From: Calditrichia bacterium
GTDB taxonomy: Bacteria > Calditrichota > Calditrichia > RBG-13-44-9 > J042
Length of the DNA stretch: 26,912 nucleotides
Reading direction: 5' to 3'
NCBI GenBank assembly: GCA_030430345.1
Contig: JAUIFT010000001.1
Coordinates: forward strand, 1-26,912
The notes beneath the pieces were generated by a model, which saw nothing but the letters and a program-made list of their open reading frames with translations, ran no database searches and had not been told where the DNA came from. Shown piece after piece: positions 15,778-23,120 of this stretch (position 1 is its first letter; each line of letters opens with the position of its first letter). Position numbers and translations under genes: made by a program.

Positions 15778-15863
15778 CTTGGATGACGCTGATTGACACG
15801 GATGCAGAGTACGAAATAAAACCATTACTTATAATCTGTGTGGTTCCGTGCTTATCAGTGGCC
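15778..15863. repeat. CTGATTAACACGGAT-type dispersed inverted repeat
   Basis: CTGATTGACACGGA (15789-15802) pairs with TCCGTGCTTATCAG (15845-15858) except for 3 central positions. The wording (GATGACGCTGATTGACACGGAT ... ATCTGTG.GGTTCCGTG..TATCAGTGGCC) resembles a repeat I recall as widely scattered in bacterial intergenic DNA. It occupies the start of the 222-bp gap after the QueA-like gene and could also stop transcription. Confidence 0.5.
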
Positions 15864-15922
15864 AAAGAAAAGAAGAGGCAAATTTGCTTTCTTCCAGCAG
15901 TATTCTGATATTCTATCATCCG

Positions 15923-15951
15923 TTGAAAAATATTTTTTAAAGTGATAATAC
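15923..15951 (+). promoter_or_regulatory. Candidate promoter for the N-acetyltransferase gene
   Basis: TTGAAA (15923-15928, 5/6 to -35) is followed by GATAAT (15944-15949, 5/6, 15-nt spacer) or TAATAC (15946-15951, 17-nt spacer). A short palindrome TTGAT-N4-ATCAA (15952-15965) follows, just before the AAGGAG Shine-Dalgarno (15968-15973). Confidence 0.4.
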
Positions 15952-15979
15952 TTGATTTTCATCAATTAAGGAGCTTGAC

Positions 15980-16771
15980 ATGGATAACTTTCAAATAAAG
16001 CAGTATCTGGAAAGAATAAATGTGGCGGAACGTTTTGCCCCGGACCTGGCATTTCTCAAACACCTGCAATGGCAGCATTTTCTCAACATTCCCTTCGAGA
16101 ACCTGGATATTGCCCGGCAAACCCCCATTCGCCTGAAAGAAGCCGGCGTATTCGATAAGCTGATCTCCCGGAAGCGTGGCGGTTTCTGCTACGAACTCAA
16201 TGGTTTGTTTGGCGCACTGTTACGCGGCCTTGGTTATGACGTCGATTTTATTTCCGCCAGCGTCTACAGTAAGGATAAGCAACGTTTTGGGCGTCCGCTC
16301 GATCACCTGGCATTATTAGTAAACCTTGATCAGGTCTACCTGGTTGACGTCGGGTTTGGTGATTCCATTCGCCAGCCGCTGCCGCTGACCGGGGAGATCA
16401 AGGAGGATGTCAGCGGCCGTTATCGTGTTGTGCCGTTCGATTATCCGGATCAGCCATTGCTGCTGCAAAAGGCGGATGAAAATGGCTGGCAGCAATCTTA
16501 CCGCTTTTCCATCCAGCCGCGGCAGTGGGAAGATTTTACCGAGGCCTGCGTCTATCAACAGACCTCTCCGGAATCCCACTTTACTCATGGCGATATTTGC
16601 ACCATCGCGACAGGGGAAGGGCGCGTCACTTACTCTGATGGTGGATTTACGCTGACGGATGCCCGGGGAAAGCGGAAAATTGAAATTACATCCGATGAGT
16701 TGTTACAAGATAGGTTTCAGGAATACTTTGGCATTGACCTGGTTTTTCAGCAATTGCCCAGGCCAGCTTGA
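15980..16771 (+). CDS. nat: Arylamine N-acetyltransferase
   Basis: 263 residues, within the bacterial NAT range. It transfers acetyl from acetyl-CoA to arylamines or hydrazines through a cysteine intermediate. The full Cys-His-Asp triad is visible: Cys70 in RGGFCYELNGLF, His109 in PLDHLALLV and Asp123 in YLVDVGFGDS. The N-terminal LQWQHFLNIPFENLDI (29-44) is also typical. The Shine-Dalgarno AAGGAG lies 6 nt before the ATG and a promoter candidate lies 30-57 bp upstream, so it is probably transcribed independently of the QueA-like gene. The physiological substrate is unknown; NAT relatives also build amide bonds in secondary metabolism, but no such cluster is visible. yhbY follows 83 bp downstream. 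Confidence 0.93.
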   Translation: MDNFQIKQYLERINVAERFAPDLAFLKHLQWQHFLNIPFENLDIARQTPIRLKEAGVFDKLISRKRGGFCYELNGLFGALLRGLGYDVDFISASVYSKDKQRFGRPLDHLALLVNLDQVYLVDVGFGDSIRQPLPLTGEIKEDVSGRYRVVPFDYPDQPLLLQKADENGWQQSYRFSIQPRQWEDFTEACVYQQTSPESHFTHGDICTIATGEGRVTYSDGGFTLTDARGKRKIEITSDELLQDRFQEYFGIDLVFQQLPRPA

Positions 16772-16795
16772 TTCGGGAAAAGATTTCCAAGCCGC

Positions 16796-16825
16796 TTGCT
16801 TTCCCTTTGCCTGTCTGCCTATATT
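16796..16825 (+). promoter_or_regulatory. Weak promoter candidate for yhbY
   Basis: TTGCTT (16796-16801) and TATATT (16820-16825, 5/6) are 18 nt apart, in the gap between the acetyltransferase stop and the yhbY start. The -35 match is poor (3/6). Confidence 0.25.
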
Positions 16826-16854
16826 GGCCGCCGCAAAAGCAGAAAGGTAATATC

Positions 16855-17133
16855 ATGTTAATAGGTAAAGAAAAAAGAGCACTGCGCGCCCGGGGAAATC
16901 AGCTCAAGGCAGAGTTGTGGGTCGGTAAAGAAGGCGTGTCCGAAGGTACCATCCACGCCTTGCAGAATGCCTTTAATACCAAAGAGCTGGTTAAAGTGAA
17001 GCTGCAGGACAGCTGCCCGACGGGCAAAAAGGAAGTAGCGGAGATTCTTTCCCAGGAAACAGCATCCGATTTGGTGCAGATCCTCGGAAACACCATGCTG
17101 CTTTATCGTCCCTTGCCGGAAACCACTGAATAA
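16855..17133 (+). CDS. yhbY: CRM-domain RNA-binding protein, YhbY family
   Basis: 92 residues, close to E. coli YhbY (97). This single CRM domain binds RNA and associates with pre-50S ribosomal particles, so a role in ribosome assembly is likely. Family signs are KEKRALRARGNQLKAELWVGK with the G-x-x-G loop around VGKEGVSEG, ELVKVKLQDSCPTGKKEV, and the end VQILGNTMLLYRP, which mirrors VQVIGKTLVLYRP of E. coli. The frame is open from 16768, but the ATG at 16855 has an AAAGG Shine-Dalgarno 7 nt upstream and gives the family N-terminus. It converges on the FecR-domain gene, with only 18 bp between stops. Confidence 0.93.
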   Translation: MLIGKEKRALRARGNQLKAELWVGKEGVSEGTIHALQNAFNTKELVKVKLQDSCPTGKKEVAEILSQETASDLVQILGNTMLLYRPLPETTE

Positions 17134-17151
17134 TGCGATCGCCGGCTTTCC

Positions 17152-18096
17152 CTAATTTGCTTTCCGTAGTAAATCCTCCGCCGCGATCTCCTGCGCCTGC
17201 GCTGCTGCCGGTCGGTTGGTGTGGCGATACACCTGCGCCAGCAAGCGCCGGGGCTGCACCCAATCGGGTTTTAATGCCGCCAACTTGAGCAGGTTTTCTT
17301 CCGTCCGCTTCATCAAACGGTATTCCCAAAACAAAGCGGCACTCAACAGTAAAAGACGCGCTTCATCTTTCCCATACTCTTTTTCGATCATTTCCAGATC
17401 TTTTTTGAGAGATGTTCGATCATCCGGATGGATTACCACGAAGCGAGCCGGCTGGGATAATGCTTTTCCGCTACTATCCTGCAGCTCCCAGCGATAAGGG
17501 ATGTCCGCTGATAATGCCGGCAGGTGATCGGGATAAACAGCATGTCCTGTGGCGGAAATATCTATTGTATGCGCTTCATTATGGATATCACTTTCAATGA
17601 GGATCATGCGCGCTGCGTTGTTGGCGCCTTCACTTTTCCATTGGAACTGCGGACGGCCATCCGGTACTTTCGTATTTTGCGGATAAATTGTTTGCCGGAA
17701 TGCGCGATCTGTCGATTCGCCGCTACGGGTCGCGCCAGCCATCGAGCCGGAGCGTTCGCTTCCCCAGAGGAAATTGGAAACCGTCAGATGTAAATTTACC
17801 AAGAAACCATCCGTCGCATTCTCTGCAGCAACTTCATATTCCTTTTCGGCGCTCACGACCGTTTCTTCTCCGCTGTAGTAGAGAATTTGCGCACTGCTGT
17901 TTACGCCGGTTTTGATGACGTCTCCCCGGAAAAGCTTATGTTTGATCGTCGCCGGAGCAGCTTGCCCGCTACTATCCGTTACAGTAACTTCCCCTTGCAA
18001 AACGGTGAATACCGCAACGTCCTTTCCCCAAAGAGTTGCACCCAGGCATACCAATAAAAATGCGATGCTGGTAGTGATGCGGATAAGTCCTTTCAT
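17152..18096 (-). CDS. FecR-domain envelope protein, last gene of M50/CHAT operon
   Basis: 314 residues from the ATG at 18096, which has AGGAG 8 nt upstream; the longer frame to 18168 overlaps the upstream gene and lacks a ribosome site. Residues 1-23 are a signal peptide. Residues about 27-100 follow the FecR-domain pattern: VFTVLQGEVTVTD, then HKLFRGDVIKTGVNSSAQIL and YYSGEETVVS. Residues 140-230 (PDGRPQFQWKSEG; IPYRWELQDSSGKAL) look like the Ig-like strand region often following FecR in secreted proteins, and the C-terminal 85 residues are helical (EEYGK-like KDEARLLLLSAALFWEYRLM; LLAQVYRHTNRPAAAQAQE), TPR-like. There is no transmembrane anti-sigma architecture as in iron-transport FecR. 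It lies 41 bp after the TPR-CHAT gene, in the same direction, suggesting that it senses or partners the CHAT protein. Confidence 0.78.
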   Translation of the reverse strand: MKGLIRITTSIAFLLVCLGATLWGKDVAVFTVLQGEVTVTDSSGQAAPATIKHKLFRGDVIKTGVNSSAQILYYSGEETVVSAEKEYEVAAENATDGFLVNLHLTVSNFLWGSERSGSMAGATRSGESTDRAFRQTIYPQNTKVPDGRPQFQWKSEGANNAARMILIESDIHNEAHTIDISATGHAVYPDHLPALSADIPYRWELQDSSGKALSQPARFVVIHPDDRTSLKKDLEMIEKEYGKDEARLLLLSAALFWEYRLMKRTEENLLKLAALKPDWVQPRRLLAQVYRHTNRPAAAQAQEIAAEDLLRKAN

Positions 18097-18137
18097 ATCA
18101 TCGACTCCTGTCTGATAAACAATGATTATTGCTACAG

Positions 18138-20981
18138 TTACCGCCCAATTAACACGAACGGTGACCAATAAAAGGGAGACGAAAAGCGCTGATTTTCTCG
18201 CAAATTCTTTTTTGCCTGTTGTAAAGCGGCCGATTTCGGCTTACCGGCGAGCATTTCCCGGTAAAATTCGATCATCAAATGAGAGGTGGATGTGTCATTC
18301 ACCGGCCAGAGGGAAACCAGCAGATTCTTTGCGCCGGCATAAAAAAATCCCCGGGTCATCCCGACAATTCCTTCCCCGCGCACTAACTGTCCGCTGCCGG
18401 TTTCGCAGGCACTCAAAACTACCAAATCCGCATTTAAATGCAGTTGGTAAATTTCACCGGCGTATAACGCGCCATCTTCTTCAGCTTCATCTTCTCCGGT
18501 GAGATAGACGGCGGAAAGTTGCGGAAAAGCAGCATCAACGGCCGCATGTGTCGCCAAATGGACATAACGATAATTCACCAGTTGCTCGCTCTTCAAATGA
18601 TGTTCATTCGCATCTGTTTCGAATAAAATATCCGTTGAAAAATGATTGGCATCGAACAACGCCTGGATTTGCCGGATTTCCCGTTCACTGTCGGGCAATC
18701 GCGCCATCGATCTCCGGGCCGGAGCAAAATCTGCAAACAGATTCTCACTGGCAATTGCAGGATTTTCCGCTCCCCGGGCAAATGGGGCGTATCCAATAAA
18801 CTTTGCCGCTGCGGGCGCCTGCCAGGAAGGCGTGCTAAAAATTGTTGCGGAATAACTGTAGCGAATCTGATGCGCCTGGTCCAGATAAGGCAAGGTGGCA
18901 AAATCACGCCGCTTCCCGGAAATATCTTCGCTCAGCAGCGTCTCAAAGGGAATCAGGTAAAGAATATTATCCGGCACAATGATCAGGGATTTTCCGGCAA
19001 TCTGTCCGGCGATCGGTGCCAGCAACACCTCATACAACTGGCGGGCATAACGGGTATAAATGAAGTAGTCGTTGCTCGTCAATCCAAAGTGCACTTGGCG
19101 CACCCGCTGCGCTAATAGCGGTGGTTTTTCCAGTTTGATCCAATCGACGTCCGATGCTGAAATAATGAAGATGAAAATATCTTCATCGCTGACGACATAC
19201 TCCAGCAGCATTTCGTCCACACTGAGGCGTTCCTGAACATCGGCAATACCGGCGTTATTTACACCATACTTCAGGCGGTGATAGCCGGGATAATTTTTCT
19301 CCAACGCTCCGATAAATCTACGGTATTCTCCATTCAGCCGAAACATTTCCTGCTGCCAATCAGCCAGGCGAGCGCTGTCCGTCCCGCCGGCGATTTGCCG
19401 GTCGTAATAACTCAGGGCATTTTTTAGTGATTTTTCCTGCGCTAATAAAGAGTCCGGAATACCGGAAAATTGCCGGGCCCGCACTTCCTGCATCGCCGCC
19501 AGCAGAACAGCTGCCCGGTTCTTCTCGGCAAATTCAAATCCGGCAGCGAAATAATCCTTCGTTCCACTAATGCCATGCAAATAGAAAGCTGTCAACACCG
19601 CTTCTTCGTATATTTCTGCGCTTTCGTTGGTCAGAAAAAGTTTGGAGTCTTTTTCTTTGTAACTGGTTCGAATCCGATCGATCAGTCCGGAAAGTAAGTG
19701 ATATGTTTCCAGTGATCGATCTAACCAGTTTTTCCCATCCGCCCCGGATGTCTGGAATGCCTGTTCCCGTAATGCCCGCGCTTTCAACATCAAGACCCGC
19801 ACTACGCTGTAATCATTTGTAATTCCTTCCAGCGATGGATTACTGCTGATAGTGAGATCATCAAATCCATCGATGAGAAGCACCAACGCTCTCTGGTAGT
19901 ATCCCAGCGCAGCCAAATGTTGCTGAAGGGCAGCATGAATTTCCCCGATCTTTTCGTAAGTCAGTGCAACGGAGGGATGATGCGCGCCGAGAATTGACTG
20001 GTAAATGCCCAGTGCTTTTCGGTAATAGTTCATTGCTCTCGGCGGATCATCCAATGCCATGTAATCATCGCCAAGACTGCCATATACATTGGCGGTTTCC
20101 AGATGCATTTCACCCAGGTTTACCTGCAGTAATCCCAATGCTTTTTCATGGTACTTTAGCGCGGTGGACACATCCCCTTTTACCTGATAAGCTACACCAA
20201 TATTATGATAACTCATGGCAATATGCGGATGTTCGGCCGGCAGTACCTGTTCCCATATCGCAATGGCTTTTTGATAGTAATCCAGGGCTGTATCATATTG
20301 TTTTTTCTGCTGATGTACGCTGCCGATGTTATGATAGCTTGCGGCAATATCACTGTGTGTTTCCCCTTTTACCCGGCGATCGATATTCAGCGATTGGGTG
20401 TAATAGGAAAGTGCCCGGTTATAATCTCCCTGCTCATCATATATCAAACCAATATTATGGTATACCGCCCCCACATGCGGATGATTTTCACCCAACGTTT
20501 TTCGCCGGATTTCCAACGCTTTATTGTAGTGATGCAGGGAGCGGGTTTCATCTCCCCAAACGTAATAAAGGCTGCCCAACTGGTGATGACTGCGGGCAAT
20601 GCCCGGATGATCGGGGGAAAAATGCGTTTGCCCGTAGCGCAGGGCGTCCTGCAATATTCGTTCGGACCGCTTGATTTCTCCGAGAATGCGCCAATTGCTT
20701 CCCAGCAGGTTTTGGCTATGCAGATATTTTTCCCGGATTTTTACATCATCGTCTTCCTGTAAAAATGCAGCGTAGATTTTGCCGGCCTGTAATAGATCGG
20801 CAGCGGACTTCTCGTAGTCGCCATTGCTTCGCGCGGCTATCCCCCGTTGATAAATCTCATTTGCAGCAGCAGTATCCGCCACAGCGGCCCGGATTTCTCC
20901 CTGGAGCAAAAGCAGCATTAAAACACAAAGCGCGCCGGGGACACAGCAGGGAAAGCGATATGGAAAAGACCGTTCTAACAA
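18138..20981 (-). CDS. TPR-CHAT protein (caspase-like peptidase domain)
   Basis: 947 residues. The start is a TTG (20981) with AGGAG 7 nt upstream; no ATG occurs before the signal region. Residues about 15-33 are a hydrophobic signal or anchor (CVLMLLLLQGEIRA). Residues 38-390 are a tandem array of Kinesin-light-chain-like TPRs (e.g. AVYHNIGLIYDEQGDYNRAL, ASYHNIGSVHQQKKQYDTAL). A helical linker leads to the CHAT domain at the C-terminus (about 680-947): its catalytic dyad is His812 in YVHLATHAAVD and Cys859 in VVLSACETGSG, followed by EGIVGMTRGFFYAGAKNLLVSLW. CHAT is a caspase/separase-like protease fold, and these two residues are all present, so it should be active. It sits between a membrane M50-like protein and a FecR protein, apparently co-transcribed (43 and 41 bp gaps). 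Confidence 0.92.
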   Translation of the reverse strand: MLERSFPYRFPCCVPGALCVLMLLLLQGEIRAAVADTAAANEIYQRGIAARSNGDYEKSAADLLQAGKIYAAFLQEDDDVKIREKYLHSQNLLGSNWRILGEIKRSERILQDALRYGQTHFSPDHPGIARSHHQLGSLYYVWGDETRSLHHYNKALEIRRKTLGENHPHVGAVYHNIGLIYDEQGDYNRALSYYTQSLNIDRRVKGETHSDIAASYHNIGSVHQQKKQYDTALDYYQKAIAIWEQVLPAEHPHIAMSYHNIGVAYQVKGDVSTALKYHEKALGLLQVNLGEMHLETANVYGSLGDDYMALDDPPRAMNYYRKALGIYQSILGAHHPSVALTYEKIGEIHAALQQHLAALGYYQRALVLLIDGFDDLTISSNPSLEGITNDYSVVRVLMLKARALREQAFQTSGADGKNWLDRSLETYHLLSGLIDRIRTSYKEKDSKLFLTNESAEIYEEAVLTAFYLHGISGTKDYFAAGFEFAEKNRAAVLLAAMQEVRARQFSGIPDSLLAQEKSLKNALSYYDRQIAGGTDSARLADWQQEMFRLNGEYRRFIGALEKNYPGYHRLKYGVNNAGIADVQERLSVDEMLLEYVVSDEDIFIFIISASDVDWIKLEKPPLLAQRVRQVHFGLTSNDYFIYTRYARQLYEVLLAPIAGQIAGKSLIIVPDNILYLIPFETLLSEDISGKRRDFATLPYLDQAHQIRYSYSATIFSTPSWQAPAAAKFIGYAPFARGAENPAIASENLFADFAPARRSMARLPDSEREIRQIQALFDANHFSTDILFETDANEHHLKSEQLVNYRYVHLATHAAVDAAFPQLSAVYLTGEDEAEEDGALYAGEIYQLHLNADLVVLSACETGSGQLVRGEGIVGMTRGFFYAGAKNLLVSLWPVNDTSTSHLMIEFYREMLAGKPKSAALQQAKKNLRENQRFSSPFYWSPFVLIGR

Positions 20982-21024
20982 TTTATTCTCCTGTTCACTC
21001 CAACAATAACTATTTGTGAGTGAA

Positions 21025-21900
21025 TCAGATGGTAAAGGGATTTATCCAGGTGCCGCGAAACAGACGGGCATAGATGGAAAGCAGCAGGTACCAGAACAGA
21101 AAATTGGCGAAAGCGATGATCGTTGCAAAGATAAATAATGCTACACCAATGCTCAGGTAATAGTTAATGGACAGCACCGTATTGGTAATATTTACCCCGG
21201 AAAGCAGGGCGATAAAGTTGATTACCAGCATCACCCCGATAATCGCCAGCAGCCCTGCCCAAACGCGTTTAATGTCTGCCGGACTGGGAGCAATATGAGA
21301 GGCGATGCAAAGTGAGATGTAGATAAACAACCAAAATTGCCAGCGATCCAGGTTTGCCCGGGTAAACAATAATCGCAATGTTTCAATACCGGTATTAAAG
21401 AATACTTCGAACTGGGTCAGTATATTTTTGGTGACGGAAAAATGATGGGAGCGGCGGATTGCTTCCCCAATCACCCGTTCCGCATTTGGCACCAGCAGAT
21501 ATAACGCCAGATACATAACGATGCTGCCAATAATCAAAGGCGCTGCCCCGATAAAGAAATTGCCAATTTGATGAATAATGTTGTTTTTATTATACACATG
21601 GCTGACATATCCAAGAATACCGGTGTATTTGTCTGGTTTATAGAATTGAATTTCGGTCACTTTATGGCCAAAAAGATAACAAAATAAAGCATGACCAAAT
21701 TCATGAATCGGCGTGCCCAGCCAGGCAGTAAATAAAATGCCCCGCCAGCCAATGCTTTTAATGAAGGAGATCGTGGTCATTCGTTCCAGCAAATAGAGGA
21801 TGGATCCGAAAATAAAAAAAATGCCTAAAATACCGGCCAATTGACTGAAAGTTGACGTAAACGCTTCCAGCAATAAAGCCATCAGTTTTTCAAATCTCAT
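21025..21900 (-). CDS. Membrane-embedded M50-like metalloprotease homologue
   Basis: 291 residues, multi-spanning: hydrophobic segments at about 20-38, 53-75, 112-136, 188-203, 213-236 and 245-280. The HEXXH zinc motif is seen as IHEFGHALFCYLFGH (65-79; His66, Glu67, His70) in a hydrophobic helix, as in site-2-protease (M50) relatives; GNFFIGAAPLIIGS (113-126) follows and HIAPSPADIKRVWAG (202-216) may supply a third ligand, although the classical NPDG motif is not seen. Cleavage of a membrane substrate is inferred only. GGAG Shine-Dalgarno is 9 nt upstream and a perfect TATAAT lies 45 bp upstream. The gene begins an apparent three-gene operon with the TPR-CHAT and FecR genes. Confidence 0.75.
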   Translation of the reverse strand: MRFEKLMALLLEAFTSTFSQLAGILGIFFIFGSILYLLERMTTISFIKSIGWRGILFTAWLGTPIHEFGHALFCYLFGHKVTEIQFYKPDKYTGILGYVSHVYNKNNIIHQIGNFFIGAAPLIIGSIVMYLALYLLVPNAERVIGEAIRRSHHFSVTKNILTQFEVFFNTGIETLRLLFTRANLDRWQFWLFIYISLCIASHIAPSPADIKRVWAGLLAIIGVMLVINFIALLSGVNITNTVLSINYYLSIGVALFIFATIIAFANFLFWYLLLSIYARLFRGTWINPFTI

Positions 21901-21945
21901 ACCCTGCTGCTCCGAAAAACCTTTGTGCGAATGTAATGTATTGTT

Positions 21946-21951
21946 ATTATA
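21946..21951 (-). promoter_or_regulatory. TATAAT -10 hexamer for M50/CHAT/FecR operon
   Basis: The minus strand reads TATAAT, a perfect -10 match, 45 bp before the M50-like ATG. The sequence 17 nt further upstream (CTTATC) is not a good -35, so strength or an activator need is unknown. Confidence 0.4.
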
Positions 21952-21973
21952 CCTTTGGAAGGAATGAAGATAA

Positions 21974-22038
21974 GCATTTGCCCGAACTATTGCAAATGCA
22001 ATGTATCCGGAGAGCCTTCGGTGTAATCATCCGAAGGC
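21974..22038. terminator. Two adjacent 8-bp hairpins downstream of merC
   Basis: GCATTTGC (21974-21981) pairs perfectly with 21992-21999, and GCCTTCGG (22014-22021) with 22031-22038, with 10-nt and 9-nt loops. They lie between the merC stop and the M50 promoter region. The distal one is followed on the minus strand by TTATCTTCATT, moderately U-rich, so it may end merC transcription; the proximal one has no U tract. Confidence 0.45.
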
Positions 22039-22074
22039 GAGAAGATTTTAAGAAATGTTTGTTTACTACCGAAA

Positions 22075-22485
22075 TTAATGAGCAGCGCAGCTCTTTACGG
22101 CATATTGCTGATGTAAGCGGTAGTTAAACCAGTGCGAGGCGACAATTAACAACGCCCCAACCGGTAATAACACCGGCTCAAGATGATGATCGAAAAATAA
22201 TTTGGTAGCAATAATCAACGCAATACCGCTTACCAGAAAGATGTAAGGATAGATATTACGATGCACTTTCAGATAACCACTGGTAATGGATACGGCACCG
22301 ACCGCCAGAGCGAGTAAGATCATTGCGATTTCGAATGCCGGCTCCCAGAGGAAACCAAGCCCGAGCATCGCAGCTAAAGGTAGTAGAAAGGGCATAAAAG
22401 CGCAATGAATGGCACATAAGAGAGAAGCGGAGATACCAAATTTATCGAGGTTGAATTTTTCAGCGAGGTGATTAATGGATTTCAC
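22075..22485 (-). CDS. MerC-domain membrane protein
   Basis: 136 residues, starting at GTG (22485) with AAAGGA Shine-Dalgarno 8 nt upstream. Four hydrophobic segments (about 17-40, 46-70, 76-97, 100-120) span the membrane. The MerC signature SLLCAIHCAFMPFL places Cys24 and Cys28 in the first helix, the pair used by MerC to bind Hg(II) for uptake; a further Cys lies at the C-terminus (SCAAH). Many chromosomal MerC-domain proteins are not linked to mercuric reductase and probably handle another metal. It is divergent from a Fur-family regulator, with a shared control region holding two palindromes, which suggests metal-dependent repression. Zinc or another divalent metal is inferred from that, not shown. 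Confidence 0.85.
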   Translation of the reverse strand: MKSINHLAEKFNLDKFGISASLLCAIHCAFMPFLLPLAAMLGLGFLWEPAFEIAMILLALAVGAVSITSGYLKVHRNIYPYIFLVSGIALIIATKLFFDHHLEPVLLPVGALLIVASHWFNYRLHQQYAVKSCAAH

Positions 22486-22523
22486 AATTGTTTCCTTTTG
22501 TTAAGTCTGTTTAATATCTGTTC

Positions 22524-22538
22524 TGCAATTCAGTTGCA
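22524..22538. promoter_or_regulatory. Putative Fur-family operator, box 1
   Basis: TGCAATTCAGTTGCA is a palindrome with 6-bp arms (5/6 match) and a 3-nt centre. It lies between the merC -10 and its GTG, so it would cover the transcription start. It shares the pattern TGCAAY-N3-GTTGCA with box 2, 39 bp away centre to centre. Confidence 0.55.
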
Positions 22539-22540
22539 AA

Positions 22541-22570
22541 TATATAGTATGCAAGAACGAAATGCAACAA
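22541..22570 (-). promoter_or_regulatory. Candidate merC promoter
   Basis: The minus strand reads TTGTTG (22565-22570) and, after 18 nt, TATATA (22541-22546). The -35 overlaps box 2 and box 1 lies just downstream of the -10, the usual arrangement for a repressed promoter. The -35 match is weak (TTG only). Confidence 0.4.
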
Positions 22571-22577
22571 GGTTGCA
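22563..22577. promoter_or_regulatory. Putative Fur-family operator, box 2
   Basis: TGCAACAAGGTTGCA is a perfect palindrome (6-bp arms, 3-nt centre). It overlaps the -35 of merC and lies 17 bp upstream of the fur-gene -35. Together with box 1 it suggests binding by the adjacent Fur-family protein. Confidence 0.6.
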
Positions 22578-22593
22578 AAAAAATTCTGGCAAC

Positions 22594-22622
22594 TTGATTT
22601 GTCCGGCCGGTTATCGTATTAT
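22594..22622 (+). promoter_or_regulatory. Promoter for the Fur-family regulator
   Basis: TTGATT (22594-22599) and TATTAT (22617-22622, 5/6) are separated by exactly 17 nt. The transcript would start near 22629, about 30 nt before the ATG. The palindromic box 2 is immediately upstream. Confidence 0.5.
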
Positions 22623-22657
22623 AAATAAGAATTTAACAATATGATTTTTAGAAAAAC

Positions 22658-23083
22658 ATGACAATGACCGACGAAAAATTACGCAATCACAGTATTCGCC
22701 CAACGGCAATCCGGAAGACGATTCTCGATCTCTTTATCTCTTCCGGGTATGCGCTCTCCCATGCAGATATCGAAAAACTGCTCGACAATCGATGCGATCG
22801 GGTAACGATTTACCGCACCCTGGAGCGCTTTGAGAAGCAGGGCCTGATCCACAAAGTGCCGGATAACAGCAACATCAATAAATATGCGGTATGCTCGGAT
22901 ACCTCTTGCACTTCTCAGCAGCATCATGACGAACACTTGCATTTCACCTGTGAGCAGTGCGGGAACATCTTTTGCCTGAATATAAAAAATATGCCTGCTT
23001 TGGAATTGCCTTCCGGCTATCTTCTAAACCGGATTTCCCTGGAAGCGGAGGGTATATGCAAAGGGTGTAATGAAGCGAATTGA
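22658..23083 (+). CDS. Fur-family metal-dependent transcriptional regulator
   Basis: 141 residues. The winged helix (residues about 15-68) holds the recognition helix DRVTIYRTLERFEKQGLI, typical of Fur. Metal ligands are seen: HHDEHLHF (89-96) and two CXXC pairs, CEQC (98-101) and CKGC (134-137), which form the structural zinc site; Cys79, Cys84 and Cys106 are extra. It probably represses merC and itself through the palindromes at 22524 and 22563. The subtype (Zur, Fur or other) cannot be set from sequence. The start lacks a Shine-Dalgarno (the context is GAAAAACATGACAATGACC; M1 and M3 are possible), and a 6-codon frame beginning at 22641 ends in an ATGA overlap with this ATG. Confidence 0.9.
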   Translation: MTMTDEKLRNHSIRPTAIRKTILDLFISSGYALSHADIEKLLDNRCDRVTIYRTLERFEKQGLIHKVPDNSNINKYAVCSDTSCTSQQHHDEHLHFTCEQCGNIFCLNIKNMPALELPSGYLLNRISLEAEGICKGCNEAN

Positions 23084-23120
23084 TTCAGCCAGCGGTATTC
23101 CATCAGGTTGAATCAATATT

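Noticed and set aside
17152..18096. FecR as a ferric-citrate type anti-sigma regulator
   Set aside because: No sigma factor or TonB receptor is nearby and the protein lacks the usual N-terminal cytoplasmic plus transmembrane layout.
19964..20674. 236-codon plus-strand frame opposite the TPR part of the CHAT gene
   Set aside because: Mirrors the repetitive TPR codons; no ribosome site or recognisable domain.
21936..22127. 63-codon plus-strand frame overlapping the merC end
   Set aside because: Runs into the merC coding strand, has no Shine-Dalgarno and spans the hairpins.
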